Shown here: piece by piece, positions 1 to 6,106 of the stretch
How positions within the stretch are numbered: the first letter of the stretch is position 1
Layout: every line of letters begins with the position of its first letter
DNA from: Natronohydrobacter sp.
Lineage (GTDB): Bacteria > Pseudomonadota > Alphaproteobacteria > Rhodobacterales > Rhodobacteraceae
Direction: 5' to 3'
DNA: 9,660 nucleotides
NCBI GenBank assembly: GCA_007123015.1
Contig: SKSL01000210.1
Location: 1-9,660 of the forward strand
Position numbers and translations under genes: made by a program
The notes under the pieces: generated by a model
What the model was told of the DNA's origin: nothing
The model's database searches: none
What the model saw: the letters and a program-made list of their open reading frames with translations, nothing else

Positions 1-1001
1 CCGGCCACAGACCAGGGTTGCGCCGGGGCGATGCGATCAGAATATTCGACCTTGGGCGCGACAGTGCACTGCCCTGCGCGCAGGTCCGATCCGAACCACG
101 AAACGATCAGCAAGCTCGACTTGCAGCGCGGCAATTCACGCACCAGAGCATCAAGGGCTGCGTCAAGATCGCTCAGCCCTGTGGGCGAATTCAGATTCAT
201 CGGGTCATCCGCCAAGTTTGTCGGCAACAGGCCCAGCGCGTCGAGCAGTATCTCGCCCCCCACAAGCGCCTGAGACCCTTGCCGCGTGTAAACCGGGCTG
301 GTAGCCAGCGCGAAATCGCCCGATCCCGGCATCAGTGCGACACCCTGCACATGATCAGACAGGCTTTGCGGCTGGTCGGACTGCACGGATCTGATCACCT
401 CGAAGCTCAGTTGCGGCATGCGATTGCCAAACTCGCCCAGTTCCAGATCCTCGATCACGACATAAGCGATGCCGCGATAGGCCGGGACCTGACCTGCGCC
501 CTCGATGGCCTCGATCAGCGGATCGGGAAGCTGGTCCCCGGTCCCAGAGTAAAGCCGGATATTCAGATCCGCCGGCACAAGTTCCTGCCCATCGGCCCAG
601 ACGCGCCCGATGCCCAGGATCGGGCCTTCGCACAGGGCCACGGCCACGGAAATGGAATAGGAGTATTCCCGCACAGTGGGCCGCCGGACAACCTTGCCAC
701 CGCCGCCCGATGTGCTGACGCTTTCGCGAAAGGCCGAGGACCAGATCACCTGCCCGCCCAGCCGCACCCGCCCCCAAACCAGCGGCACAGGCGCGCCCTC
801 GCTGGCACCCGTCACGCGCAGCCGCTCGATCCGGCCCGTCTCGATCACTTGCGACCCGCTGCCCATCAGCCGCTGGTCAATCATGCGCCCGACAGTCGCG
901 CCGACGGCGCGGCCGACAACCATGCCGGTCAGACCCAGAAACGTGCCGCTGACGCCAGACCCGATCGCCGCGCCGACCGCAGAGAGGACCAAGGTTGCCA
1001 T
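1..1001 (-). CDS. GTA host-specificity / tail-tip protein, N-terminal 333 codons (partial), g15
   Basis: The gene starts at 1001 (GGAG six bases upstream of the ATG) and runs out of the left edge after 333 codons with no stop. It is the first part of the very large GTA tip protein (about 1,300 residues in relatives), which contacts the recipient and later carries a TIM-barrel-like domain. Residues 3-38 are a hydrophobic, Gly/Ala-rich stretch without charge until Arg31. Residues about 60-230 resemble lambda gpJ-type tail-tip proteins: PLVWGRVRLGGQVIW, EYSYSISVAVALCEGPILGI then GRVWADGQ, GTGDQLPDPLIEAIEG and PAYRGIAYVVIEDLELGEFG. The visible reading frame is unbroken. Most of the protein, including any receptor-binding part, is outside the window. 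Confidence 0.93.
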   Translation of the reverse strand, partial: MATLVLSAVGAAIGSGVSGTFLGLTGMVVGRAVGATVGRMIDQRLMGSGSQVIETGRIERLRVTGASEGAPVPLVWGRVRLGGQVIWSSAFRESVSTSGGGGKVVRRPTVREYSYSISVAVALCEGPILGIGRVWADGQELVPADLNIRLYSGTGDQLPDPLIEAIEGAGQVPAYRGIAYVVIEDLELGEFGNRMPQLSFEVIRSVQSDQPQSLSDHVQGVALMPGSGDFALATSPVYTRQGSQALVGGEILLDALGLLPTNLADDPMNLNSPTGLSDLDAALDALVRELPRCKSSLLIVSWFGSDLRAGQCTVAPKVEYSDRIAPAQPWSVA

Positions 1002-1014
1002 TGTTTACTCCAGT

Positions 1015-1443
1015 TCAGTCAGAAATCGGCGGAAACGCGAAACGCGCCACGATGCGGCGCGCCCAGGGGGTCGAGAGCGGGGCCTGCACCACGCCCATGC
1101 GCGGACAGGCATGGATGAAGCCGGTGCCTTGCGCGCATTGCACGCCCAGATGTTTGGCCAGTGCCCGCGGTTGCAGCCGGAACAGCAGCACTTGCCCATC
1201 AGCGGGTGCCGTGACCGGGATCAAATGGCGCGCAAGGGCGTTCCACAACCGCTCTTCTGCCCCTGCTTCATCCCAGCGTGGGCTGTAATCGGGCAGCACT
1301 TCGGGAAGCGGTCCGTGGCGCGCGCGCCAGATGCCGCAGATCAGGCCCAGACAATCCGCCCCTGCCCCACGCAGACTGGCGCGGTGGTGATAGGGCGTGC
1401 CGATCCAGCGCGCGGCCTCTTTTTCAACGCAGGGCCGCAGCAT
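1015..1443 (-). CDS. NlpC/P60-family cell-wall peptidase, g14
   Basis: The 142-residue protein carries the NlpC/P60 papain-like fold. The catalytic cysteine is Cys31 in GADCLGLI, the histidine is His98 in LAKHLGVQC, and a third polar residue, His111 in GFIHA, completes the triad; GDGQ-like PADGQVLLF at 80-88 precedes it. It sits at the tail tip and should cut peptidoglycan peptides so that DNA can cross the recipient wall. The ATG at 1443 overlaps the g13 TGA as TGATG and starts the family-like sequence ten residues before the domain; an upstream in-frame ATG at 1647 would lie deep in g13 and adds nothing conserved. A 13-bp gap with GGAG leads to g15. Confidence 0.94.
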   Translation of the reverse strand: MLRPCVEKEAARWIGTPYHHRASLRGAGADCLGLICGIWRARHGPLPEVLPDYSPRWDEAGAEERLWNALARHLIPVTAPADGQVLLFRLQPRALAKHLGVQCAQGTGFIHACPRMGVVQAPLSTPWARRIVARFAFPPISD

Positions 1444-2321
1444 CACGAAGACCGCCGCGCGCCGCCAGTATTGGCCCCACCCGCCTTGGGATACGCCGTC
1501 ATCCAGTCTTCGCCCGGAATATGCGGGAAGCCCTGAAAGTTCAGCATATTGTCGAAGCGCAGACGACAGGTGGCGGCCTGCTTGTCGCAGCCCACTTCCA
1601 GCCGCACCAGATCGCCCGGGGCAAGCGGCGCGCGCAAGGCGTCCCAAAGCGTGAGCACGCGCAGCCCGTCGCGCATCCGGTCATCGCGGATATGGCCCAC
1701 CAGCCCTTCCGCCGCCCCCGACAGCACGCGCAGCCGCCCAAGCGCAAACCAGCCTGGCCCGACCGTCTGGATGGGGCCGACGCGGATTTCTGCGCCATCG
1801 CGGACCGCAACCACAGCGCTTTCTGCGAAATAGCCCGGCGCGTTCAGATCGAACTTGCAGCCCTGATCGCCCAGCACTGCCGAACAGCCCGCATGGTAAA
1901 TCCGCCCGCCCGGCTGGCCCAGAGGCTCTGACAGACCGCGCAATTCCGCCCGGAACGCCCCCCCGGCGCGCGTGATCTCGCCCAAGGACCCGCGAAAGAT
2001 CAGGCGGCGCTGTGTGACATCGGCCCAGTTCACTTCCCAGATGCGCAGGCCCGCTCCATCATAGCGGCCCGCCAGAATATCCTCTTCGCGCAGACCCGCG
2101 TCGCGCAAAGCGCCCACAGCTTCGGAATTGTCCACTGCCAGCCCTGTGACCTGTTCAAGCGCGCGCGCGGTCAGACCGGCTTCGGCGCGAAACGTGACGC
2201 CGTCAAAGGCCAGATCACGGTCATGGTCCGTGAAGCCCAGCACCGGGCCATCTGCGCGCGCCAGCGCCCAGGCGCGACAGATCGTGGTGCAGCCTGTGGC
2301 CAGATGCGCCTGCAAACTCAT
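1443..2321 (-). CDS. Baseplate hub protein (DUF2163), probable Fe-S binding, g13
   Basis: The 292-residue protein combines an N-terminal DUF2163 domain (about 1-165) with a C-terminal phage BR0599-type domain (about 190-280). Characteristic sequences are TTICRAWALARADGPVLGFT, then DHDRDLAFDG, and RFDNMLNFQGFPHIPGEDW near the end. Four cysteines stand in pairs: Cys146 and Cys155, then Cys245 and Cys252. Hub proteins of this type, related to lambda gpL, coordinate an iron-sulfur cluster with such cysteines, and a cluster is, to my recollection, present in the RcGTA hub structure. Two further cysteines (11 and 15) are near the N-terminus. It starts inside the g12 stop (ATGA) and ends at the g14 start (TGATG), so it is tightly coupled to both. 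Confidence 0.94.
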   Translation of the reverse strand: MSLQAHLATGCTTICRAWALARADGPVLGFTDHDRDLAFDGVTFRAEAGLTARALEQVTGLAVDNSEAVGALRDAGLREEDILAGRYDGAGLRIWEVNWADVTQRRLIFRGSLGEITRAGGAFRAELRGLSEPLGQPGGRIYHAGCSAVLGDQGCKFDLNAPGYFAESAVVAVRDGAEIRVGPIQTVGPGWFALGRLRVLSGAAEGLVGHIRDDRMRDGLRVLTLWDALRAPLAPGDLVRLEVGCDKQAATCRLRFDNMLNFQGFPHIPGEDWMTAYPKAGGANTGGARRSS

Positions 2322-2950
2322 AGCCGCACCTCGACCACCGGGACTTTCGGCACTTCACCCGCCTTGAAATTCGCCACTGAAATCTGGATCAGATCACTGT
2401 CAAACCGCACCGGCACATCGAATTCGAACCCGGCGGTCACTTCGGCACCCACATCCGGGGCCCAATCCAGCGTGACAAGGCCCGTGCTGGGGTCCAGACT
2501 GAAATCCTTGCCTGGGGTCAGCACATCCGCCCCGATCGCCATCTGCACGGACCGCGCCTCAGGTTTGGTGATCACACGCCACCAGACCTGATCGCCCGAA
2601 GCATAGCCCTTGCGCAGCTGAAACGTCCGTGTTTCGCCATCCCCCAGCCCCAGAAGCTGGTCAAAAGCCGTGATCGGTTTCGAGGCAGCCGCCGAGCGGT
2701 AATCCCCCCAATCCTTCCAGCGGAACCCATGCAGCATGCCCTGCCGTGCCTCGAAAAACGCGAGCACCGTTTCCAGATCATCAAGCGCGCGCAGCCCGAA
2801 GCCCGCATCATAGCGCCTGCGCGAATCACGCCACGGCGTGTTGCGTTCCTCATGGCCATTGGCCAGCTCAACAATCTCGGTGCGCCGCTCCGGCCCGCCC
2901 AAAGCCCCGAAGCTCAGATTGGCCGGAAAGCGGATTTCGTGAAATGCCAT
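2318..2950 (-). CDS. Distal tail protein (DUF2460), g12
   Basis: The 210-residue protein is the DUF2460 / TIGR02217-type GTA protein, forming the distal tail ring between tube and hub. Recognisable parts are FHEIRFPANLSFGALGGPER at 3-22, the RRYDAGFGLRALDDLETVLA block with FFEARQGMLHGFRWKDWGDY (about 45-84), and the repeated-strand part FQLRKGY with the end FDSDLIQISVANFKAG then EVPKVPVVEVRL. These are characteristic. The ATG at 2950 has GAGGGGGG seven bases upstream. The stop overlaps g13 as ATGA. Length is normal and no defects are seen. Confidence 0.94.
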   Translation of the reverse strand: MAFHEIRFPANLSFGALGGPERRTEIVELANGHEERNTPWRDSRRRYDAGFGLRALDDLETVLAFFEARQGMLHGFRWKDWGDYRSAAASKPITAFDQLLGLGDGETRTFQLRKGYASGDQVWWRVITKPEARSVQMAIGADVLTPGKDFSLDPSTGLVTLDWAPDVGAEVTAGFEFDVPVRFDSDLIQISVANFKAGEVPKVPVVEVRL

Positions 2951-2963
2951 TCTTATGCCCCCC

Positions 2964-3620
2964 TCAGCGATTGCGCGCGCCCTGCGAGAGCAGGCGACTC
3001 ATCTGTGCGGCGATCTGCGTTTGCGAGCGCTGGAACCCGGCCACATCCGGTGTCGAGATATTGAAGGTGACATTGACAGGGCCAACGCCGCCCGCCCCGC
3101 GCACACCCAGCCGCCCATCAGCCCCGCGCGACAGCGGCAGGATCGCCTCTGGCCCGGCCTCGCCCATCAGTCCAGTGGTGCCGCCGCGCATGGGAAAGGC
3201 TGTGGCCTGGCTGATCACCCCGCCTTGGGCAAAGGGCATCACCCGGCCCGCGCTGAACGCGCCCCCTTGCGCGAAAGGCATGATTGATCCCATCGCGCCC
3301 GCAACACCTTGCGCAAGCAACCCGCCGAGCGCGTTCTGCACTGGGCGCATGGCCGCGCCATAGACCGAATTGACCATGGTCTGTGCAATACCGCGCAGCG
3401 CGTCCTGCAACCGCATCCCGTCGAAGATCACCCCGTCGAACGCCCGCCGCAGCCCGGTCGAGAAATTGCGCGACAGCGTGTCCACTTCGCGCCCGGTAAA
3501 GACCAGATTGCGCCCCAGCCCCGCGAGTTCACTGTCGAATTCCGCGACCAATCCGCTGGTCTGGCCAAGCCGCGCTTCAAGGGCGGCAATCTGCGCTTCA
3601 AGATCGCTGAGCGTTGTCAT
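2964..3620 (-). CDS. Short tail tape measure protein, g11
   Basis: The 218-residue protein sets tail length. Residues 1-30 form a predicted coiled coil (LEAQIAALEARLGQ), then helical sequence and the motif LQDALRGIAQTMVNSVYGAA (71-90). A Gly-rich middle follows with MPFAQGG twice (114-120 and 128-134) and a weaker third copy near 141-147. The phage tape-measure signature GLMGEAGPEAILPLSRGADG spans 150-169. The size agrees with RcGTA and is far shorter than in most long-tailed phages; at the usual 1.5 angstrom per residue this suggests a tube of about 33 nm. The start overlaps g10.1 by 23 bp; AAAGG lies eight bases before the ATG. A 13-bp gap with GAGGGGGG precedes g12. No long membrane segment is evident. 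Confidence 0.92.
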   Translation of the reverse strand: MTTLSDLEAQIAALEARLGQTSGLVAEFDSELAGLGRNLVFTGREVDTLSRNFSTGLRRAFDGVIFDGMRLQDALRGIAQTMVNSVYGAAMRPVQNALGGLLAQGVAGAMGSIMPFAQGGAFSAGRVMPFAQGGVISQATAFPMRGGTTGLMGEAGPEAILPLSRGADGRLGVRGAGGVGPVNVTFNISTPDVAGFQRSQTQIAAQMSRLLSQGARNR

Positions 3621-3819
3621 CTGCCTTGCCTTTCGTGTCAGGATAGCGCGCGGCCAGTTCCTCCAGCCGGGCGCGGGTGAAAGGGCCGGGCGCGGCGTCC
3701 AGCCCCGCCATCAGCATTAGTTCTGCAGGCGTCAGTGCCCAGAACTCTCGCGGCTGCAGACGCAACTCGCGCAGACCCAGCCGCATCAGCGCAGGCCAGT
3801 CGAACCCCGGCGCGCTCAT
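3598..3819 (-). CDS. Phage tail assembly chaperone, g10.1
   Basis: This is a small 73-residue protein of the Phage_TAC_6 type. The family pattern is clear: FDWPALMRLGLRELRLQPRE, then FWALTPAELMLMAGL, where the W-x-LTPxEL motif is the hallmark. It should act with g10 on the tape measure during tail assembly. It starts inside the g10 stop (ATGA). Its last 23 bp overlap the start of the tape measure in another frame, with the g11 ribosome binding site inside this gene. The C-terminal TKGKADDNAQRS is polar and variable. The short length is normal for the family. Confidence 0.88.
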   Translation of the reverse strand: MSAPGFDWPALMRLGLRELRLQPREFWALTPAELMLMAGLDAAPGPFTRARLEELAARYPDTKGKADDNAQRS

Positions 3820-4130
3820 GCGGGCGGCATGAAGGCGCGGGCAAGCAATTCCGCTGCGACCCGCGCCGCACCGGGCAAACCGCCTGCAATCTCGGCGCGC
3901 AACAAGTCCGAGGCCTGCCCCTGCCAGCCGCCCCCGCGCAACCCCGCCACGATCAGCGCAAGCACATCGCGGCTGGACACACGGCCCTGCTCGAAGCGTT
4001 CGACCAGGGTCAGGATCGTGTCCTCGCCCAGACCGGCCTCCAGCTCTGCCAGCGCGCCCAAGGTCAGGCGCAGCACATGACGCTCACCGTCAATGACCAG
4101 TGCCACTTCGCCTGCATGCGGGTTGGTCAT
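3816..4130 (-). CDS. GTA gp10-like tail assembly chaperone, g10
   Basis: The 104-residue protein matches the small GTA gp10 family (Phage_TAC_11 type). Typical features are a beta-rich start, GEVALVIDGERHVLRLTLGA, then a helix with LAELEAGLGEDTILTLVERF and a second helical part with SSRDVLALIVAGLRGGG. Such proteins coat the tape measure and help the tube polymerise, and are not expected in the finished particle. The start overlaps the g9 stop as ATGA and the stop overlaps g10.1 as ATGA, so the two chaperones are made from coupled, separate frames and not by a ribosomal frameshift as in lambda G/GT. The chaperone role is inferred from family and position before the tape measure. Confidence 0.87.
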   Translation of the reverse strand: MTNPHAGEVALVIDGERHVLRLTLGALAELEAGLGEDTILTLVERFEQGRVSSRDVLALIVAGLRGGGWQGQASDLLRAEIAGGLPGAARVAAELLARAFMPPA

Positions 4131-4678
4131 GGGGCCTCCGGTGCTTCAGGATCTTCCGGCTCACCGGGGTCTGTGGGGTCGAAAACTGGCTCGATCTCCA
4201 GCGGATCACCGTCATCTTCGGGATCAAGCGGCCCTTCCAGATCTGATGCATCGCCCGCCTCGAACCCATCCGCCACGAATTGCAGCGCCCCGGCCGAGGC
4301 CAGCGACAACTCGAACGTGGCCTCGCCATTATGGCTGCCTGCGTAATCGAGCCCTGTGATCAGGAACGGGCCTTGGACAACACCGAAATCCGGGATGATG
4401 ATACGGAAATCCGGGGTCTCGCCATTGAAGAAGATCGAGCGCGCGCGCTCATCCGTGCTTTCGTCCCGAAACACGCCAGACCCCGAGATACTGGCCGATT
4501 TCACCCCCGCCCCGCCCAAGAGTTCGCGCCACCCCTGCGGCGAGGACACAGAGGTCACATCCACGCTCTCTGCGTTGAAGCTTAGCCGCGTCGCGCGCAA
4601 GCCCGCCACAGTCTCGAACTGCCCGTCGCCCGTCATGTCGAGCTTGACCAGCAGATCCTTGCCATTCTGTGCGCCCAT
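4127..4678 (-). CDS. Major tail protein (TP901-1 family) with acidic C-terminal extension, g9
   Basis: Residues 1 to about 136 are the standard GTA tube protein, which stacks in rings to make the tail tube. The family pattern is clear: NGKDLLVKLDMTGDGQFETV, RATRLSFNAESVDVTS, GWRELLGGAGVKSASISGSG, then DYAGSHNGEATFELSLASAG and ALQFVA, where known RcGTA-type proteins end (about 137 residues). Here 47 more residues follow (about 137-183) with 19 Asp/Glu, 10 Pro and no Lys or Arg, rich in DP and EP pairs. It looks disordered. The ATG at 4678 has a purine-rich AAAAGGGGG site upstream. The stop overlaps g10 as ATGA, so the extension is not a read-through artefact of a missing neighbour. Its role is unknown. 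Confidence 0.93.
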   Translation of the reverse strand: MGAQNGKDLLVKLDMTGDGQFETVAGLRATRLSFNAESVDVTSVSSPQGWRELLGGAGVKSASISGSGVFRDESTDERARSIFFNGETPDFRIIIPDFGVVQGPFLITGLDYAGSHNGEATFELSLASAGALQFVADGFEAGDASDLEGPLDPEDDGDPLEIEPVFDPTDPGEPEDPEAPEAP

Positions 4679-4702
4679 CTGCGCCCCCTTTTGTCAATGA
4701 AT

Positions 4703-5113
4703 TCAATCGTCCTCGACCCGCGCGCGGAAGCGCAGGTCAATGCGACGGGTCTGGTCACCCTCGATCTTGCGGGCCTCGGCCCGGTCGAACCACATCGCAA
4801 CCAACCGCCCGCGCGACAGGCTCAGCGCAGGCGCGGCCAGAACCTCGCTGATCCGCGCGGCGATTTCCTTGGCGGCCAGAAACCCGGTGGCATTGCTGAC
4901 CACACTGATGACCAGCCGATGCTCGGCCCCGTGGCCGGTCTTGTCGGACCGGTCGAACACATCTTCCGGGCCGATCAGCACATAGGTCGCAGGTGGCGTG
5001 GCAGGCGGGATCGCATCATAGATCGCCGCACCGACCAGCGCCTGCAGGGCCGCGTCACCCGCCAGATGCGCATAAATCGCGGATTGCAGCGCAGGGGCGA
5101 TCTGATAGCTCAT
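4703..5113 (-). CDS. Tail terminator protein (DUF3168), g8
   Basis: The 136-residue protein fits the DUF3168 family, the tail terminator or tail completion protein that caps the tube and joins it to the head. Features are the N-terminal helix with LQSAIYAHLAGDAALQALVG (residues 9-28), the segment YVLIGPEDVFDRSDK (44-58), and the pattern HRLVISVVSNATGFLAAKEI then AARISEVLAAPAL typical of the fold. The C-terminal strand RRIDLRFRARVED is also usual. The start overlaps the g7 stop as ATGA. A 24-bp gap follows before g9, one of few clear gaps in the tail block, and it supplies the g9 ribosome binding site. Confidence 0.9.
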   Translation of the reverse strand: MSYQIAPALQSAIYAHLAGDAALQALVGAAIYDAIPPATPPATYVLIGPEDVFDRSDKTGHGAEHRLVISVVSNATGFLAAKEIAARISEVLAAPALSLSRGRLVAMWFDRAEARKIEGDQTRRIDLRFRARVEDD

Positions 5114-5451
5114 GCGGGCATCTCCTCTTGCGCTGTGCAGATCAGATAGCGGCCCTGCACATCGGCTTCTGCCACAGCAAGGATCCGGAACACGCGGGCC
5201 CCCTCGCGAAAGCGCTGGTCGGGGCGCGGGCGCTGGTCCGATCCGACCGGCGCACCGCGCACAAGGATGCGCAAGCGCACCTCACCCGTGGGCCCAAGCG
5301 CTGCAAGACGCTCGCGCCCGCTGCCCGCCAGGACTTCCGCCCAGAGCGTGCCCAGCGCCTGCCATGTGACCAAGAACCCCCCGGCCCCATCCGGCACACT
5401 TACCGGCGTCTCCAGCACCAGCGCGCGGCTCAAATTCGGCGCGCGGCTCAT
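5110..5451 (-). CDS. Head closure / head-tail adaptor protein, g7
   Basis: The 113-residue protein matches the phage head-tail adaptor (SPP1 gp16-like) family, which seals the head below the connector and docks the tail. Visible family features are PDGAGGFLVTW near residues 20-30, LWAEVLAGSGRER near 36-48, the spaced arginines of the central strands, and RFREGARVFRILAVAEADVQ then GRYLIC near 80-104. Start and stop overlap both neighbours as ATGA, so it is probably translated by coupling from g6 and into g8. Length is normal. No ribosome binding site needs to be invoked for its start. Confidence 0.9.
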   Translation of the reverse strand: MSRAPNLSRALVLETPVSVPDGAGGFLVTWQALGTLWAEVLAGSGRERLAALGPTGEVRLRILVRGAPVGSDQRPRPDQRFREGARVFRILAVAEADVQGRYLICTAQEEMPA

Positions 5452-6035
5452 GCACTGCCCCCCATCCGCACATCGCGCCAGCGCTCCAGCAGCGCGCGGA
5501 TGCCGAAGGCCGCATCACTGTCGCCGGTCCCATCACGCCCCTCATAATATTGCGCCGCCAGCAGAAGCACCGCCTGGCGCAGATCCGCCGGGATCTCTTC
5601 CCAATCCGCGCCAAACCCGGCGCTGAAGGCAATCTCGACGCGCCCGCCAGAGGGGATCCTCGGCAGTATGGCACCTGTCGCCTCCAACCGTGGCCGCGTG
5701 CCGTCCCCGTCCAGACTGTAGCGCGCGGGCGCAACCACAGTCTCGATCGCGCCTGCATCGACCAGCGTGACCGAGGTCACCGCCACGACCGGCGCAACCG
5801 GCAAGCGCTGCGCATGGTCATCGCGCCAGCGCGTCAAGCGCAGCACGAAATCGCGCTGAAACAGCGCCCTCCCCACGCGCCCCTCGACCGACGCAAGCGC
5901 CGCGCGGAGGTATTGCTCCAGCAGCGCATCCTGCGTCGCTTCATCGGAAAACCCGGCACCCAGACGCAGATGCGCGCGGAATGCAGCCAAGGGCAGGGCA
6001 GCAGCAGGAACAGGGCTGATCTCTTTCAGATCCAT
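5448..6035 (-). CDS. Head-tail connector protein, g6
   Basis: The 195-residue protein belongs to the HK97 gp6-like / phiE125 gp8-type connector group, which binds below the portal and links it to the tail. The mostly helical N-terminal part, with FRAHLRL at 19-25, and the C-terminal helix IPADLRQAVLLLAAQYYEGR (residues 148-167) followed by FGIRALLERWRDVRMG are characteristic. The ATG at 6035 follows GAGG with a seven-base spacer, after a 71-bp structured gap behind the capsid gene. Its stop overlaps the next gene as ATGA. Family membership rests on these helices, the length and the exact position after the capsid gene; the sequence class is divergent, so order carries much of the weight. Confidence 0.9.
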   Translation of the reverse strand: MDLKEISPVPAAALPLAAFRAHLRLGAGFSDEATQDALLEQYLRAALASVEGRVGRALFQRDFVLRLTRWRDDHAQRLPVAPVVAVTSVTLVDAGAIETVVAPARYSLDGDGTRPRLEATGAILPRIPSGGRVEIAFSAGFGADWEEIPADLRQAVLLLAAQYYEGRDGTGDSDAAFGIRALLERWRDVRMGGSA

Positions 6036-6079
6036 GGCAGGGCCTCATGCAGAACCTCAGAAAATTGGGGTGCCCTGCC
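6036..6079 (-). promoter_or_regulatory. Inverted repeat spanning the capsid/connector gap, touching the g6 start
   Basis: The 71-bp gap after the capsid stop contains an exact 8-bp inverted repeat: 6072-6079 and 6036-6043 (GGCAGGGC with GCCCTGCC on the minus strand), with a 28-base loop. The second arm lies directly before the g6 ATG and overlaps the end of its GAGG ribosome binding site, so pairing could limit g6 translation. A competing shorter stem (GGGG 6078-6081 with CCCC 6067-6070) is followed by AATTTT, giving a weak terminator-like look. Pairing in the cell is inference. Confidence 0.4.
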
Positions 6080-6106
6080 CCGGCAGACGGAGCAGAGCAA
6101 ACAGGA

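Noticed and set aside
18..1118. Long plus-strand open frame opposite g15 and g14
   Set aside because: It encodes an Arg/Pro/His/Gln-rich protein without recognisable motifs, has no ribosome binding site worth noting, and lies opposite a clear gene. Long antisense frames are expected in high-GC coding DNA.
1015..1647. Peptidase start extended upstream to ATG 1647
   Set aside because: The extension lies inside g13 in another frame and has no conserved features; the TGATG junction at 1441-1445 gives a normal start.
3810..3840. Ribosomal slippery site at the g10/g10.1 junction
   Set aside because: No X-XXY-YYZ heptamer is visible near the g10 stop and the ATGA overlap explains translation of g10.1.
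3735..4346. Plus-strand frame with a Gly/Ser-rich repeat-like end
   Set aside because: The GSSGS-like repetition is simply the reverse reading of the Asp/Glu/Pro codons in the g9 extension, not an independent gene.
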